Assembly: GCA_009845645.1 (NCBI GenBank) | Contig: VXZF01000405.1 | Span: forward strand, 1 to 15,135 | Reading direction: 5' to 3' | From: Gemmatimonadota bacterium | GTDB taxonomy: Bacteria; Latescibacterota; UBA2968; UBA8231 | Length of the DNA stretch: 15,135 nucleotides | Notes under the pieces: generated by a model | Databases searched by the model: none | The model's input: the letters and a program-made list of their open reading frames with translations, nothing else | What the model was told of the DNA's origin: nothing | Made by a program: the position numbers and the translations under genes | Part shown: positions 8,290 through 14,745 of the stretch, piece by piece | Layout: each line of letters starts with the position of its first letter | How positions within the stretch are numbered: position 1 is the first letter of the stretch

Positions 8290-8963
8290 GCTTTTTAGGG
8301 CGAGCGCTGGCGATACTGCGCAAGGATCTGAAGGCCGAGTGGCGCACGAAGGCTCGTCTCAGCCCGATGGTGTTCTTTATACTATTGATGTTGCTGGTAT
8401 TCAACTTTTCCTTCGATTTAGGTGGGGCCGCTCTGCGCGAGATTGGACCTGGGACCTTGTGGTCTTCCTATGTCTTCGCCAGCCTGCTGAGTTTGGGCCG
8501 CTCTTTTGCTGATGAACGCGACAACAACGCGCTCGACGCGCTGCTGTTAGCGCCGGGGGACTGCGGAGCCATCTATCTAGGTAAAATGCTGGGTAATTTT
8601 GTTTTTCTTTTGGCAATCGAACTTCTAAGTTTGCCCTTTTTTGCGCTCTTTTTTAACCTGTCTCTAGGCTTTTTCTTGCTCCCCTTGTTAGCTGTCTTCG
8701 TCTTGGGATCAGCTTGTATGGCATCAGCGGGCACGCTCTTTGCGGCATTGTCGAACAATATGCGTTTGCGCGAACTAATGCTGCCCCTTTTGCTCTTGCC
8801 CATGATCTTGCCGGCGTTGATCTCCAGCGTGGAAGCCACAGGGCTAGTGCTGGCCAATGAGTGTTGCGAGAAGCTCTTCCCGCATCTGCAAATGTTGGGA
8901 GTGTACGCGGTAGTTTTCACCGTGCTCTCGCTAATGCTCTTTGAATACGCAATCGAGGAATGA
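8286..8963 (+). CDS. ccmB: Heme exporter membrane subunit CcmB
   Basis: Protein of 225 residues (about 220 is usual for CcmB), strongly hydrophobic with about six membrane helices. The N-terminal amphipathic start (FLGRALAILRKDLKAEWRTK) and the segment SLGRSFADERDNNALDALLLAP are typical of CcmB. It is the membrane partner of the CcmA ATPase in the CcmABCD complex that releases holo-CcmE. The ATG at 8286 overlaps the ccmA stop by four bases. Confidence 0.92.
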   Translation: MSFLGRALAILRKDLKAEWRTKARLSPMVFFILLMLLVFNFSFDLGGAALREIGPGTLWSSYVFASLLSLGRSFADERDNNALDALLLAPGDCGAIYLGKMLGNFVFLLAIELLSLPFFALFFNLSLGFFLLPLLAVFVLGSACMASAGTLFAALSNNMRLRELMLPLLLLPMILPALISSVEATGLVLANECCEKLFPHLQMLGVYAVVFTVLSLMLFEYAIEE

Positions 8964-9631
8964 TGCGGTCGGTCCCATTCTCCTGTTTGGTTTTCGCAGT
9001 CATGCTCGTCGCCTTGGGCGCGATTTTTCTGTGGGTCCCTACTGAAAAAGAAATGGGAATCGTTCAGCGAATCTTCTATTTTCACGTGCCGGCGGCGTTT
9101 TCTTCGTTTCTGGCCTTTTTTTTAGTATTCGTCGGTAGTATACAGTATCTGCGCACTCGCGAGGACAAGTGGGATCGCCTAGCGCTATGCTCTGCCGAAC
9201 TGGGCGTGATCTTTGCGTTGATCGTGCTGATCACTGGGCCCTTGTGGGCCAAACCAATCTGGGGGGTTTACTGGCGGTGGGAGCCGCGCCTGACCTCCAT
9301 GCTGATTACTTTCACCATCTACGTGGCCTACCTAATGGTGCGGGGATATGGGGCTAACTCCGCTCCGGTACAGCGCATCAGTGCTGTGCTGGGCATTCTC
9401 GCCTTCGCCAACGTTCCTTTGGTGTACTATGCTGTCGATCTGTGGGCCGCCGACCAACAGCTACACCCGCCGCGCAACGTAGAACTTGAGCCGACGATGC
9501 AATATACCAAGTGGATCTGCTGCGCGGCTTTCTTCCTGCTGCTCTTTCGCCTCATAGCGCAACGCATGGAGCTAGCCCGCATTGAAAAAGCCGTGGCGCT
9601 CCTGCGGCAAAAACTAATCGACGAAACGTAA
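8960..9631 (+). CDS. ccmC: Heme handling protein CcmC with WWE variant motif
   Basis: Protein of 223 residues with about six membrane helices. It has the conserved His42 (FYFHVPAAF), the tryptophan-rich loop at 101-108 (WGVYWRWE) and His169 (QQLHPP). CcmC binds heme between the two histidines and the WWD loop and transfers it to CcmE. The usual WxWD is WRWE here, a conservative Asp to Glu change at residue 108. Two starts are possible. ATG 8960 overlaps the ccmB stop by four bases, while ATG 8963 is better spaced from GAGG (8955-8958). They differ by one residue. Confidence 0.93.
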   Translation: MMRSVPFSCLVFAVMLVALGAIFLWVPTEKEMGIVQRIFYFHVPAAFSSFLAFFLVFVGSIQYLRTREDKWDRLALCSAELGVIFALIVLITGPLWAKPIWGVYWRWEPRLTSMLITFTIYVAYLMVRGYGANSAPVQRISAVLGILAFANVPLVYYAVDLWAADQQLHPPRNVELEPTMQYTKWICCAAFFLLLFRLIAQRMELARIEKAVALLRQKLIDET

Positions 9632-9641
9632 GAGACTATCT

Positions 9642-9803
9642 ATGGACAATCTCCACTACTTATTTGCTGCCTTCGCGGCCGTGTGGATCGTGCTTTTTGC
9701 CTATTTGGCGCACCTAAACCGGCGCACTGGGGAACTAGGTCGCCAGCTCGCGGAGCTTGAGTTGAAGCTGAAAAACAAAGAGGGAGATTTACCGGATGAG
9801 TAA
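9642..9803 (+). CDS. CcmD-like small membrane protein
   Basis: Short gene of 53 residues, 10 bases after ccmC. It begins MDNLHYLFAAFAAVWIVLFA, a single membrane helix at about 6-24, followed by a basic turn (LNRRTG) and an amphipathic charged helix (ELGRQLAELELKLK). This is the build of CcmD-family proteins, which follow ccmC and join the CcmABC complex to help release heme-bound CcmE. A weak AGAG site is about 7 bases before the ATG. Position and topology make it convincing; sequence identity in this family is low. Confidence 0.8.
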   Translation: MDNLHYLFAAFAAVWIVLFAYLAHLNRRTGELGRQLAELELKLKNKEGDLPDE

Positions 9804-9817
9804 GAGGCGCGAGATAG

Positions 9818-9846
9818 TTGACACCCGCTTTTACGTCTTATTATAT
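9818..9846 (+). promoter_or_regulatory. Sigma-70-type promoter for the bifunctional-nuclease pair
   Basis: Perfect -35 TTGACA at 9818-9823, a 17-base spacer and -10 TTATAT at 9841-9846. It lies just after the CcmD-like gene in an AT-rich gap, facing the nuclease genes, and would give a leader of about 40 bases. Confidence 0.65.
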
Positions 9847-9858
9847 TTCACACATCTA

Positions 9859-9886
9859 TTGGCAGACGCCTATTAAATTGTAGTAT
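9859..9886 (+). promoter_or_regulatory. Possible second promoter giving a leaderless transcript
   Basis: TTGGCA at 9859-9864, a 16-base spacer and TAGTAT at 9881-9886. The expected start of transcription, about seven bases on, is the A of the ATG at 9893. That would fit the absence of a Shine-Dalgarno site there. Inferred only. Confidence 0.35.
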
Positions 9887-9892
9887 ACCGCT

Positions 9893-10510
9893 ATGGTTCT
9901 GATGGAAGTCAAGGGGGTCTTAAGCAGCAAATCTCTATCTTTATATCCTGAAGTAGTACTCAAAGAAGTCGATGGCAACTATTATCTGCGCATTGTCATC
10001 GGCCGCTTTGAGGCAGCAGCCATTTCCACAGCCCACAGCAAGCGGCAACCCGCACGCCCCATTAGCTACGATCTAGCCCATCAGATTCTCGTCCACGTTG
10101 ATGCTCGGGTAGTCCGGGTCGAAATTACGGACTTTAACTCACGCGAAAGAACGTACTACGCTGATATTCACCTCGTTGACGACGAGGGCAAAATTTATAC
10201 ATTCGACGCACGTCCCAGCGATGCCATTGCCCTAGCCTTGCGCTTTAGCGCACCGATCTACGCTGCCGTCAAAGTGCTCAAAGACGTGGGATGCGTTCGT
10301 TCTGACGACGATGAATGGGTTACGGCTGAAGTTAATGCCATCACCAAATCCGTGGTCGCACCGCGGGAAGAACACCCGACCATCGCCACATCAGCCGTCA
10401 ATCAGCTAGAACAACTCAAAAGACGCCTGCACCAAGCGGTTGCCGAAGAAATCTACGAGGAGGCGGCGCGGCTTCGCGACGAGATTAGTCGCCTCAATGG
10501 GGATGACTAA
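9893..10510 (+). CDS. Bifunctional nuclease family (DUF151) protein with UVR motif
   Basis: Protein of 205 residues. The DUF151/BFN domain spans about 4-135 with its conserved blocks: IGRFEAAAI at 37-44, RPISYDL at 55-61 and DARPSDAIALALR at 105-117. A linker leads to a C-terminal UVR (UvrB/UvrC-type) helical motif at 170-202 (LEQLKRRLHQAVAEEIYEEA). Family members are reported to have nuclease activity, while the UVR motif usually mediates protein contact; the cell role here is unknown. An internal ATG at 9902 (MEVKGVL) is an alternative start. The stop overlaps the next gene by one base (TAATG), and that gene encodes a paralogue. Confidence 0.88.
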   Translation: MVLMEVKGVLSSKSLSLYPEVVLKEVDGNYYLRIVIGRFEAAAISTAHSKRQPARPISYDLAHQILVHVDARVVRVEITDFNSRERTYYADIHLVDDEGKIYTFDARPSDAIALALRFSAPIYAAVKVLKDVGCVRSDDDEWVTAEVNAITKSVVAPREEHPTIATSAVNQLEQLKRRLHQAVAEEIYEEAARLRDEISRLNGDD

Positions 10511-11205
10511 TGAGTACTACCTCTTTAGTCGAGATGACCGTGGTCAAGGTTAGCCCCTACTTGCGCGAGGACAGGCCCTTGGTATGGTTGAGCGAGAAGA
10601 ACGGTAACCTCCCGCGGCTCCTGCCCATTCCCATCGGCGAATTTGAAGCGGCCGCCATTAGGATGCGGCTGGAAAACGATGGATCCATACGCCCAATTTC
10701 TTACGACTTGCTCGCTTCTATGGTCAATTCCCTTGCGATACGCGTGCACCAAGTTGTCATCCACAACGTGCGCCGCTCCATTTACTACGCGAGAGTCGTT
10801 ATTGAAAAGAATCACACGATAAAAGACATTGACGCACGTCCCAGCGATGCCATCGCCTTGGCCTTGCGCACGGGTTCGCCAATCTACGTTGCTCCTGCGT
10901 TGCTTGACGAGGTGGGCTTGGAGCCTTTGGAAACCGACTTGGATGTTGAACACACCCTGAACCGCTTCTACGAGTTTGAAGCGCAGATTTCCACGTCGCT
11001 CAATGCAAAAGCTGACTCGGCCAAGATCCGCTCACCGAAGCGGAGCGCCGAAGCGGCCAACACTCAACGCCCGCCGAAGGAAGAGAAAGACGAACTCAGC
11101 CTACTTCAGCATCGGCTACAGCAGGCCGTCATATGCGAAGAATACGAAGAAGCTGCTCGTCTGCGCGACGCCATCGAATTACTCGTTAGTAAAGCCAAGC
11201 GCTGA
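10510..11205 (+). CDS. Second bifunctional nuclease family (DUF151) protein with UVR motif
   Basis: Protein of 231 residues, a tandem paralogue of the upstream gene with the same order: DUF151 domain at about 6-140 (IGEFEAAAI, RPISYDL, DARPSDAIALALR) and a UVR motif at 195-226 (LLQHRLQQAVICEEYEEAAR). The linker between them, about 150-195, is longer, charged and probably disordered. GGGG at 10499-10502 may serve as the ribosome-binding site. The one-base overlap implies coupled translation and perhaps a heteromer of the two. A 23-base stretch is identical in both genes (10205-10227 and 10831-10853). Confidence 0.88.
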   Translation: MSTTSLVEMTVVKVSPYLREDRPLVWLSEKNGNLPRLLPIPIGEFEAAAIRMRLENDGSIRPISYDLLASMVNSLAIRVHQVVIHNVRRSIYYARVVIEKNHTIKDIDARPSDAIALALRTGSPIYVAPALLDEVGLEPLETDLDVEHTLNRFYEFEAQISTSLNAKADSAKIRSPKRSAEAANTQRPPKEEKDELSLLQHRLQQAVICEEYEEAARLRDAIELLVSKAKR

Positions 11206-11255
11206 AGCCCAACCTAGGTGGACGCAAGACAGCAACCTCCACCAAGTAGCTGAAA

Positions 11256-11738
11256 TTGCTCAAAGTACTGATCCGCGTGCTGCACACTATAGCCCTACAA
11301 CTATTTGTTTGCCTCGCCCTTCTTTACGGCTGTGCTAGCGAAGACATAGATCAACGCTTCGCCCACCCGGCCCAGACCTTCCAGACCTATAAGCGCGCGC
11401 TAGAAAACAGCGACTTTGACCTGCTTTGGGAATGTTTCAGTTCTTCGCAAGTAGAGGGGGAGGATCGTCAGAGCTTTGTCGAACGGTGGCGGCAAAAGAC
11501 GCCGGCCGAGATCAAGGCTCAACTGCGGCGAGAAATCGCCGAAGAGCGCATCATCAACGAGCGCATTGGTTACTTACTCTTCGATTCCTCTACGCTAGGC
11601 GATGAGCGCGCATCGCCATTCTTTTATTTCCTTCGCGATTCCAGTGGTTGGAAAATTACCTCCCATCTAGACAGCACCTTCCACCAAGAGTTAGAGCAAG
11701 CCATTGAGCGCGGCGAGTACAAACTGCCCGACTTCTAA
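11256..11738 (+). CDS. Putative lipoprotein of unknown function
   Basis: Protein of 160 residues from TTG 11256. The N-terminus has a basic residue, a hydrophobic run and a lipobox-like LYGC with the candidate lipidated Cys26. The mature part begins with acidic residues and continues QTFQTYKRALENSDFDLLWE, then a helical region and a C-terminal strand-like section (FFYFLRDSSGWKITSHLD). That pattern recalls NTF2-like/DUF4878-type lipoproteins, but I do not recognise it firmly. No good ribosome-binding site is seen. It converges on the XRE regulator with a 26-base gap that is T-rich but holds no clear hairpin. Confidence 0.65.
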   Translation: MLKVLIRVLHTIALQLFVCLALLYGCASEDIDQRFAHPAQTFQTYKRALENSDFDLLWECFSSSQVEGEDRQSFVERWRQKTPAEIKAQLRREIAEERIINERIGYLLFDSSTLGDERASPFFYFLRDSSGWKITSHLDSTFHQELEQAIERGEYKLPDF

Positions 11739-11764
11739 CTCTTTCCTTCCCATTAACTCTTTTC

Positions 11765-12298
11765 TCATCTAGGCGGTTCTAAGTTCCAAGTCCCTATAAT
11801 GCCCATTATCATATCCCACTGCTTGTCGTCCATCGCCTCTACCAGAGCGAGCAGGCGTAACACATCGCGCTCCTTCTGTTTCTTGCGCGCCCGAGCAACG
11901 GCCTCTAACCACGGTTGGTCCCCGAGCAGAGCCAAAATTTCTGGCTTCGATAGTATCCCCAAGAGGGCTGGGTCCAACGGCTCTTCGCTAGACAGGAGCT
12001 TGTTGACGACCGGGTCTGACAACGAGCGCATCATCTTGCCATAGAGCGCACGTCCTTCCTCCGAACTCGCCTTGGCCTCGTAAGCAGCAATCAACACTCT
12101 ATTAGAGTCGAGTTCCAGAACCTCGGCCAACTTGAGACACACTTCGTCGGAAGGGACCTTCTCCCCTTTCTCAATTTGTCCTATATAGGTTGCCCATACG
12201 CCCTTGGGCCTTCGCGCCGTCACGAGTTGTTCGGCCAATCCCTGCTGGCTCAGGTCGGCTTGTTTTCGGGCCTCCTTAATCATTTCTGCAAACTGCAT
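11765..12298 (-). CDS. XRE-family helix-turn-helix transcriptional regulator
   Basis: Protein of 177 residues. Residues 3-65 form a Cro/C1-type DNA-binding domain (FAEMIKEARKQADLSQQGLA, recognition helix near ATYIGQIEKG), slightly enlarged by an RRPKGVW insertion between helices. The C-terminal 110 residues are helical and acidic-to-basic with no domain I can name; they end with MDDKQWDMIMGIIGTWNLE. The frame is open to an ATG at 12415. The start at 12298 is chosen because it has a strong AGAGGG ribosome-binding site (12307-12312) about eight bases upstream and gives the usual HTH N-terminus. It is the only minus-strand gene and diverges from the small-RNA promoter at 12406. It may control that promoter or itself through the inverted repeat at 12346-12367. 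Confidence 0.85.
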   Translation of the reverse strand: MQFAEMIKEARKQADLSQQGLAEQLVTARRPKGVWATYIGQIEKGEKVPSDEVCLKLAEVLELDSNRVLIAAYEAKASSEEGRALYGKMMRSLSDPVVNKLLSSEEPLDPALLGILSKPEILALLGDQPWLEAVARARKKQKERDVLRLLALVEAMDDKQWDMIMGIIGTWNLEPPR

Positions 12299-12345
12299 TT
12301 GCGATCCCTCTGAATTATTTTCAACCATCATCTCTGTCAAAGATA

Positions 12346-12367
12346 TGCACACACTTGTAAGTGTGCA
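12346..12367. promoter_or_regulatory. Inverted repeat, candidate operator between regulator and small-RNA promoter
   Basis: Arms TGCACAC (12346-12352) and GTGTGCA (12361-12367) are perfect complements separated by eight bases. A second register pairs CACACTT with AAGTGTG around GT (12350-12365). It sits 48 bp upstream of the XRE start codon and about 40 bp before the -35 of the divergent promoter. Size and place fit a dimeric regulator site. Function is inferred. Confidence 0.4.
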
Positions 12368-12405
12368 AGACTCCGTTGTTATTTTCTTTGGGTCCGTTTT
12401 TCCGC

Positions 12406-12434
12406 TTGACAACACAATCTAGCGTGTGTATTTT
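12406..12434 (+). promoter_or_regulatory. Sigma-70-type promoter of the small RNA gene
   Basis: Perfect -35 TTGACA at 12406-12411, a 17-base spacer and -10 TATTTT at 12429-12434. Transcription should start near 12441, where no protein-coding frame with a start signal follows before the terminator at 12612. Confidence 0.55.
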
Positions 12435-12440
12435 TGTTTC

Positions 12441-12607
12441 TAAATAGAGTGTGGCGGTCCGCTAGCGTGGCTAGAATCTTGATACGCGAAGCTCGGATTT
12501 CCCTTTTCGGGTCGTTGAGATCTTCAAAACTACCTCCCCACACCGCCTCGTTTGAGGATCTCATTTGCGTTTCAAGATTACACCTTCCGGCCGCCATACT
12601 CTTTATT
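12441..12607 (+). ncRNA. Structured small RNA, probable 6S RNA
   Basis: Gene-free stretch of about 165 bases between a promoter and an intrinsic terminator. The ends close in a 14-bp helix (12446-12459 with 12589-12602, two G-U pairs). Further in, 12475-12490 pairs with 12564-12579 (16 positions, one T-T mismatch and one G-U). The centre has two exclusive choices. One is a helix, 12516-12530 with 12550-12563. The other is a hairpin, 12488-12525, plus a small CCTC-GTTT-GAGG hairpin at 12546-12557. The closing rod, central region and 3'-side hairpin match the 6S plan. By memory, the 3' half follows the E. coli 6S order: CUU-AAAACU, ACAC, UUCAAG, UUACA-CCU, then a G/C-rich block and CUC. 6S binds sigma-70 RNA polymerase and damps transcription in stationary phase. 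An unrelated structured RNA remains possible. Confidence 0.55.
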
Positions 12608-12611
12608 TTAT

Positions 12612-12649
12612 AAGCAGCCCATTTTTAGATGGGCTGCTTTTTTATTTTT
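12612..12649 (+). terminator. Strong intrinsic terminator
   Basis: Perfect 11-bp stem (AAGCAGCCCAT at 12612-12622, ATGGGCTGCTT at 12629-12639), a 6-base loop and a T-rich tract to 12649. The T tract is only on the + side, so it ends + strand transcripts, here the small RNA. It also separates that RNA from the glycosyltransferase genes. Confidence 0.92.
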
Positions 12650-12677
12650 AGCCTTTACGCCGATTCCTTTATACACC

Positions 12678-13793
12678 ATGCGTATCTGTATGGTCGCCTT
12701 CACCGACCTGAATTTCGACTATCGCATCTACCGAGAGGCTACCTCGCTGCGCCGCGCTGGTCACCAAGTCGTCATTGTCGCCTCCTCTTTCAACTCAGCC
12801 CCTCTCAAAGGATGGGACGATTTTGAAATCTATCCGATTCCGCTAGATCGGAGCCGCTCGCTGCGCCGCCTCTATCCTTTGTTTTGGCAACGGGCCTATC
12901 CCCTGCTCATCGATACCCAGCCGAATGCTTATCACGCACACGATTTAGACTCTCTCTGGCCATCAGTGCGAGCTGCACAGCGATTAAATCTGCCCATCGT
13001 CTATGACGCACACGAATTTTGGACCGAGCAGTCCTCACTGGTCAACCGGCCGCTGATGCGGTCCTGCTGGCGTTTGCTGGAGCAGCGGCTGATAAGACGG
13101 GTAGATCGCGTCATAACCGTCAGCGGGTCTATCGCCCAATCGCTCAGGGAGCGTTACCGCCTTGACGAGGTCGTCGTTCTGCGCAATTTGCCGCTATTCC
13201 GCCATAAGGTCCAAGGTAACCTGATACGCGAAACGCTGGACCTGCCCGATGATCGCCCCGTTGTTCTCTACCAAGGAGGATTTCTCACCGAAAATGGCTT
13301 GCGCGAGCAAATTGAGGCCGTCGCGGAGCTTGCCGCCGCCCTAGTTCTGATTGGGGATGGGCCGAGTGAACAGGCCCTGCGGAACCAAGTTCGCTCTGCG
13401 GGCCTAGAGGACCGAGTCTATTTTATTCCCCGGGTGCCCTTTTACCAACTTCACAATTATACTTGCTCGGCCGACTTGGGGCTGTGTCTGATCAAAGGCA
13501 CGGGCAAGAGCTTCTACTACTCTCTGCCCAACAAGCTGTTCGAGTATATGATGGCCGGGCTACCGGTCTTAGCCAGCAACTTTCCTGAAATGGAGCGCAT
13601 CGTCCGCGAAACGCGTACCGGAACTACGGTCGACCCAACCAATATAGCAGCCATTCGAGAGCAGATCGCCGCTTTTTTGAACAATGCAGAGATGCGAGAG
13701 GCATGTGCGGAGGCGAGTTTGCAGGCAGCACGGCGTTATAACTGGGAACGAGAAGCCGCTCAACTCACCCAGCTTTACGAAACCTTAGCATGA
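12678..13793 (+). CDS. Glycosyltransferase family 4 protein
   Basis: Protein of 371 residues with a GT-B fold. The N-terminal half has MVAFTDLNFDYRIYREATSL, a HAHD motif at 86-89 and YDAHEF at 109-113. The C-terminal half has the nucleotide-sugar region (VLYQGGFLTENGLREQI, LVLIGDGPSEQAL) and the GT4 motif PNKLFEYMMAGLPVLAS at 284-300, with the donor-binding Glu289. It should transfer a sugar from a nucleotide donor to a lipid or glycan acceptor at the inner membrane. The frame is open to 12552, but that start lies in the small RNA and before the terminator, so ATG 12678 is used. The stop overlaps the GT2 gene (ATGA). Donor and acceptor cannot be told. Confidence 0.9.
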   Translation: MRICMVAFTDLNFDYRIYREATSLRRAGHQVVIVASSFNSAPLKGWDDFEIYPIPLDRSRSLRRLYPLFWQRAYPLLIDTQPNAYHAHDLDSLWPSVRAAQRLNLPIVYDAHEFWTEQSSLVNRPLMRSCWRLLEQRLIRRVDRVITVSGSIAQSLRERYRLDEVVVLRNLPLFRHKVQGNLIRETLDLPDDRPVVLYQGGFLTENGLREQIEAVAELAAALVLIGDGPSEQALRNQVRSAGLEDRVYFIPRVPFYQLHNYTCSADLGLCLIKGTGKSFYYSLPNKLFEYMMAGLPVLASNFPEMERIVRETRTGTTVDPTNIAAIREQIAAFLNNAEMREACAEASLQAARRYNWEREAAQLTQLYETLA

Positions 13794-14719
13794 GCGCCCC
13801 ACTGACGCTTAGCGTCGTAATACCGACATATGACGAGTCTGAGCGCCTCGAAGCAGCACTTAAAAGCCTGTCGCAGCAAAATTACCCCCACGAAGCGACC
13901 CAAATCATCGTAGTGGACGATGCCTCCCCCCATTTGGACGCCGAGCGGCTGCATGCGGCGATCGCGCCGTTAGAGTTGCAGCTACTTCGCAACGAACAGA
14001 ATCAGGGACGCGCTCGGGCGCGCAACGCCGCGCTGCGGGTTGCCAGCGGCGATATCGTCGTCTTTCTCGACAGCGACATGACCGTCGGCACCAATTTTCT
14101 CCGCGCTCATGCCCAACGGCATCAAAACCACGCGGAAGCCGTTTTTGTCGGCAACGTCCGCTTTGCCAGTGAAATTCCCGCTACATCCCTGACTCGCTAT
14201 CTCGAAGGGAGGGGGGTCCATAGGGTCGATGCGGATAAGACCATACCTTTCAAGTGCTTCGTCACCGGCAACTCCTCGGTTCGCCGGTCATCCCTGTTGC
14301 GCGTGGGCTTTTTCGACGAAGACCTCACGGCTTATGGCGGCGAAGATCTAGAATTAGGATACCGCCTCCACTTGGCAGGTATTCCGCTTTACTATGCCCC
14401 TGAAGCCCTGTCGCACCACAATCACTTGCGTTCCTTGGAGCCGCTTTGCCGTCTGATGCAGACCTACGGCAACAAGTCAATCCCGATCCTTTTAAACAAG
14501 CATCCCGAATTAGATGCCGTACTCCGGTTGGACTTTATCAGGGCCGCGGCTTTTTCTCCTCGGCGGCTTGCGCTCCAGCTAGCCTTGTTGCCGCCGATTC
14601 ACTACCCAATTCGCTGGGTGACCCGCTCGCTTGTGAAAACTTATGTCCCGGATCTGTTTTTTAGCTACTTGTTCTGGTCCAGTCGCACGCGGGGTTATAT
14701 GCGTGCTCTAAACGAATAA
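13790..14719 (+). CDS. Glycosyltransferase family 2 protein
   Basis: Protein of 309 residues with a GT-A fold. It has LSVVIPTYDESERLEAAL near the N-terminus, VVDDAS at 41-46, NQGRARARNAA at 71-81, the metal-binding DSD at 94-96, GNSSVRRSSL at 160-169 and the GGEDLELGYRL block at 183-193, where the catalytic-base region lies. The C-terminal 60 residues are more hydrophobic and may touch the membrane. It is translationally coupled to the GT4 gene and probably acts with it in making one surface or lipid-linked glycan. The acceptor is unknown. Confidence 0.9.
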   Translation: MSAPLTLSVVIPTYDESERLEAALKSLSQQNYPHEATQIIVVDDASPHLDAERLHAAIAPLELQLLRNEQNQGRARARNAALRVASGDIVVFLDSDMTVGTNFLRAHAQRHQNHAEAVFVGNVRFASEIPATSLTRYLEGRGVHRVDADKTIPFKCFVTGNSSVRRSSLLRVGFFDEDLTAYGGEDLELGYRLHLAGIPLYYAPEALSHHNHLRSLEPLCRLMQTYGNKSIPILLNKHPELDAVLRLDFIRAAAFSPRRLALQLALLPPIHYPIRWVTRSLVKTYVPDLFFSYLFWSSRTRGYMRALNE

Positions 14720-14745
14720 AGAATAACGACTTATATTATAGCCTT

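Noticed and set aside
11217..11243. Possible hairpin GGTGGA / TCCACC after the second nuclease gene
   Set aside because: Six-base stem with a 15-base loop and no T tract; too weak to call a terminator.
12299..12415. Upstream extension of the XRE regulator to ATG 12415 (39 extra residues)
   Set aside because: The extension has no domain character and would put the candidate operator inside the gene. The start at 12298 has a strong AGAGGG site.
12552..12677. Upstream extension of the GT4 glycosyltransferase (42 extra residues)
   Set aside because: It would begin in the structured RNA and cross the intrinsic terminator at 12612-12649. The ATG at 12678 gives a normal GT4 N-terminus.
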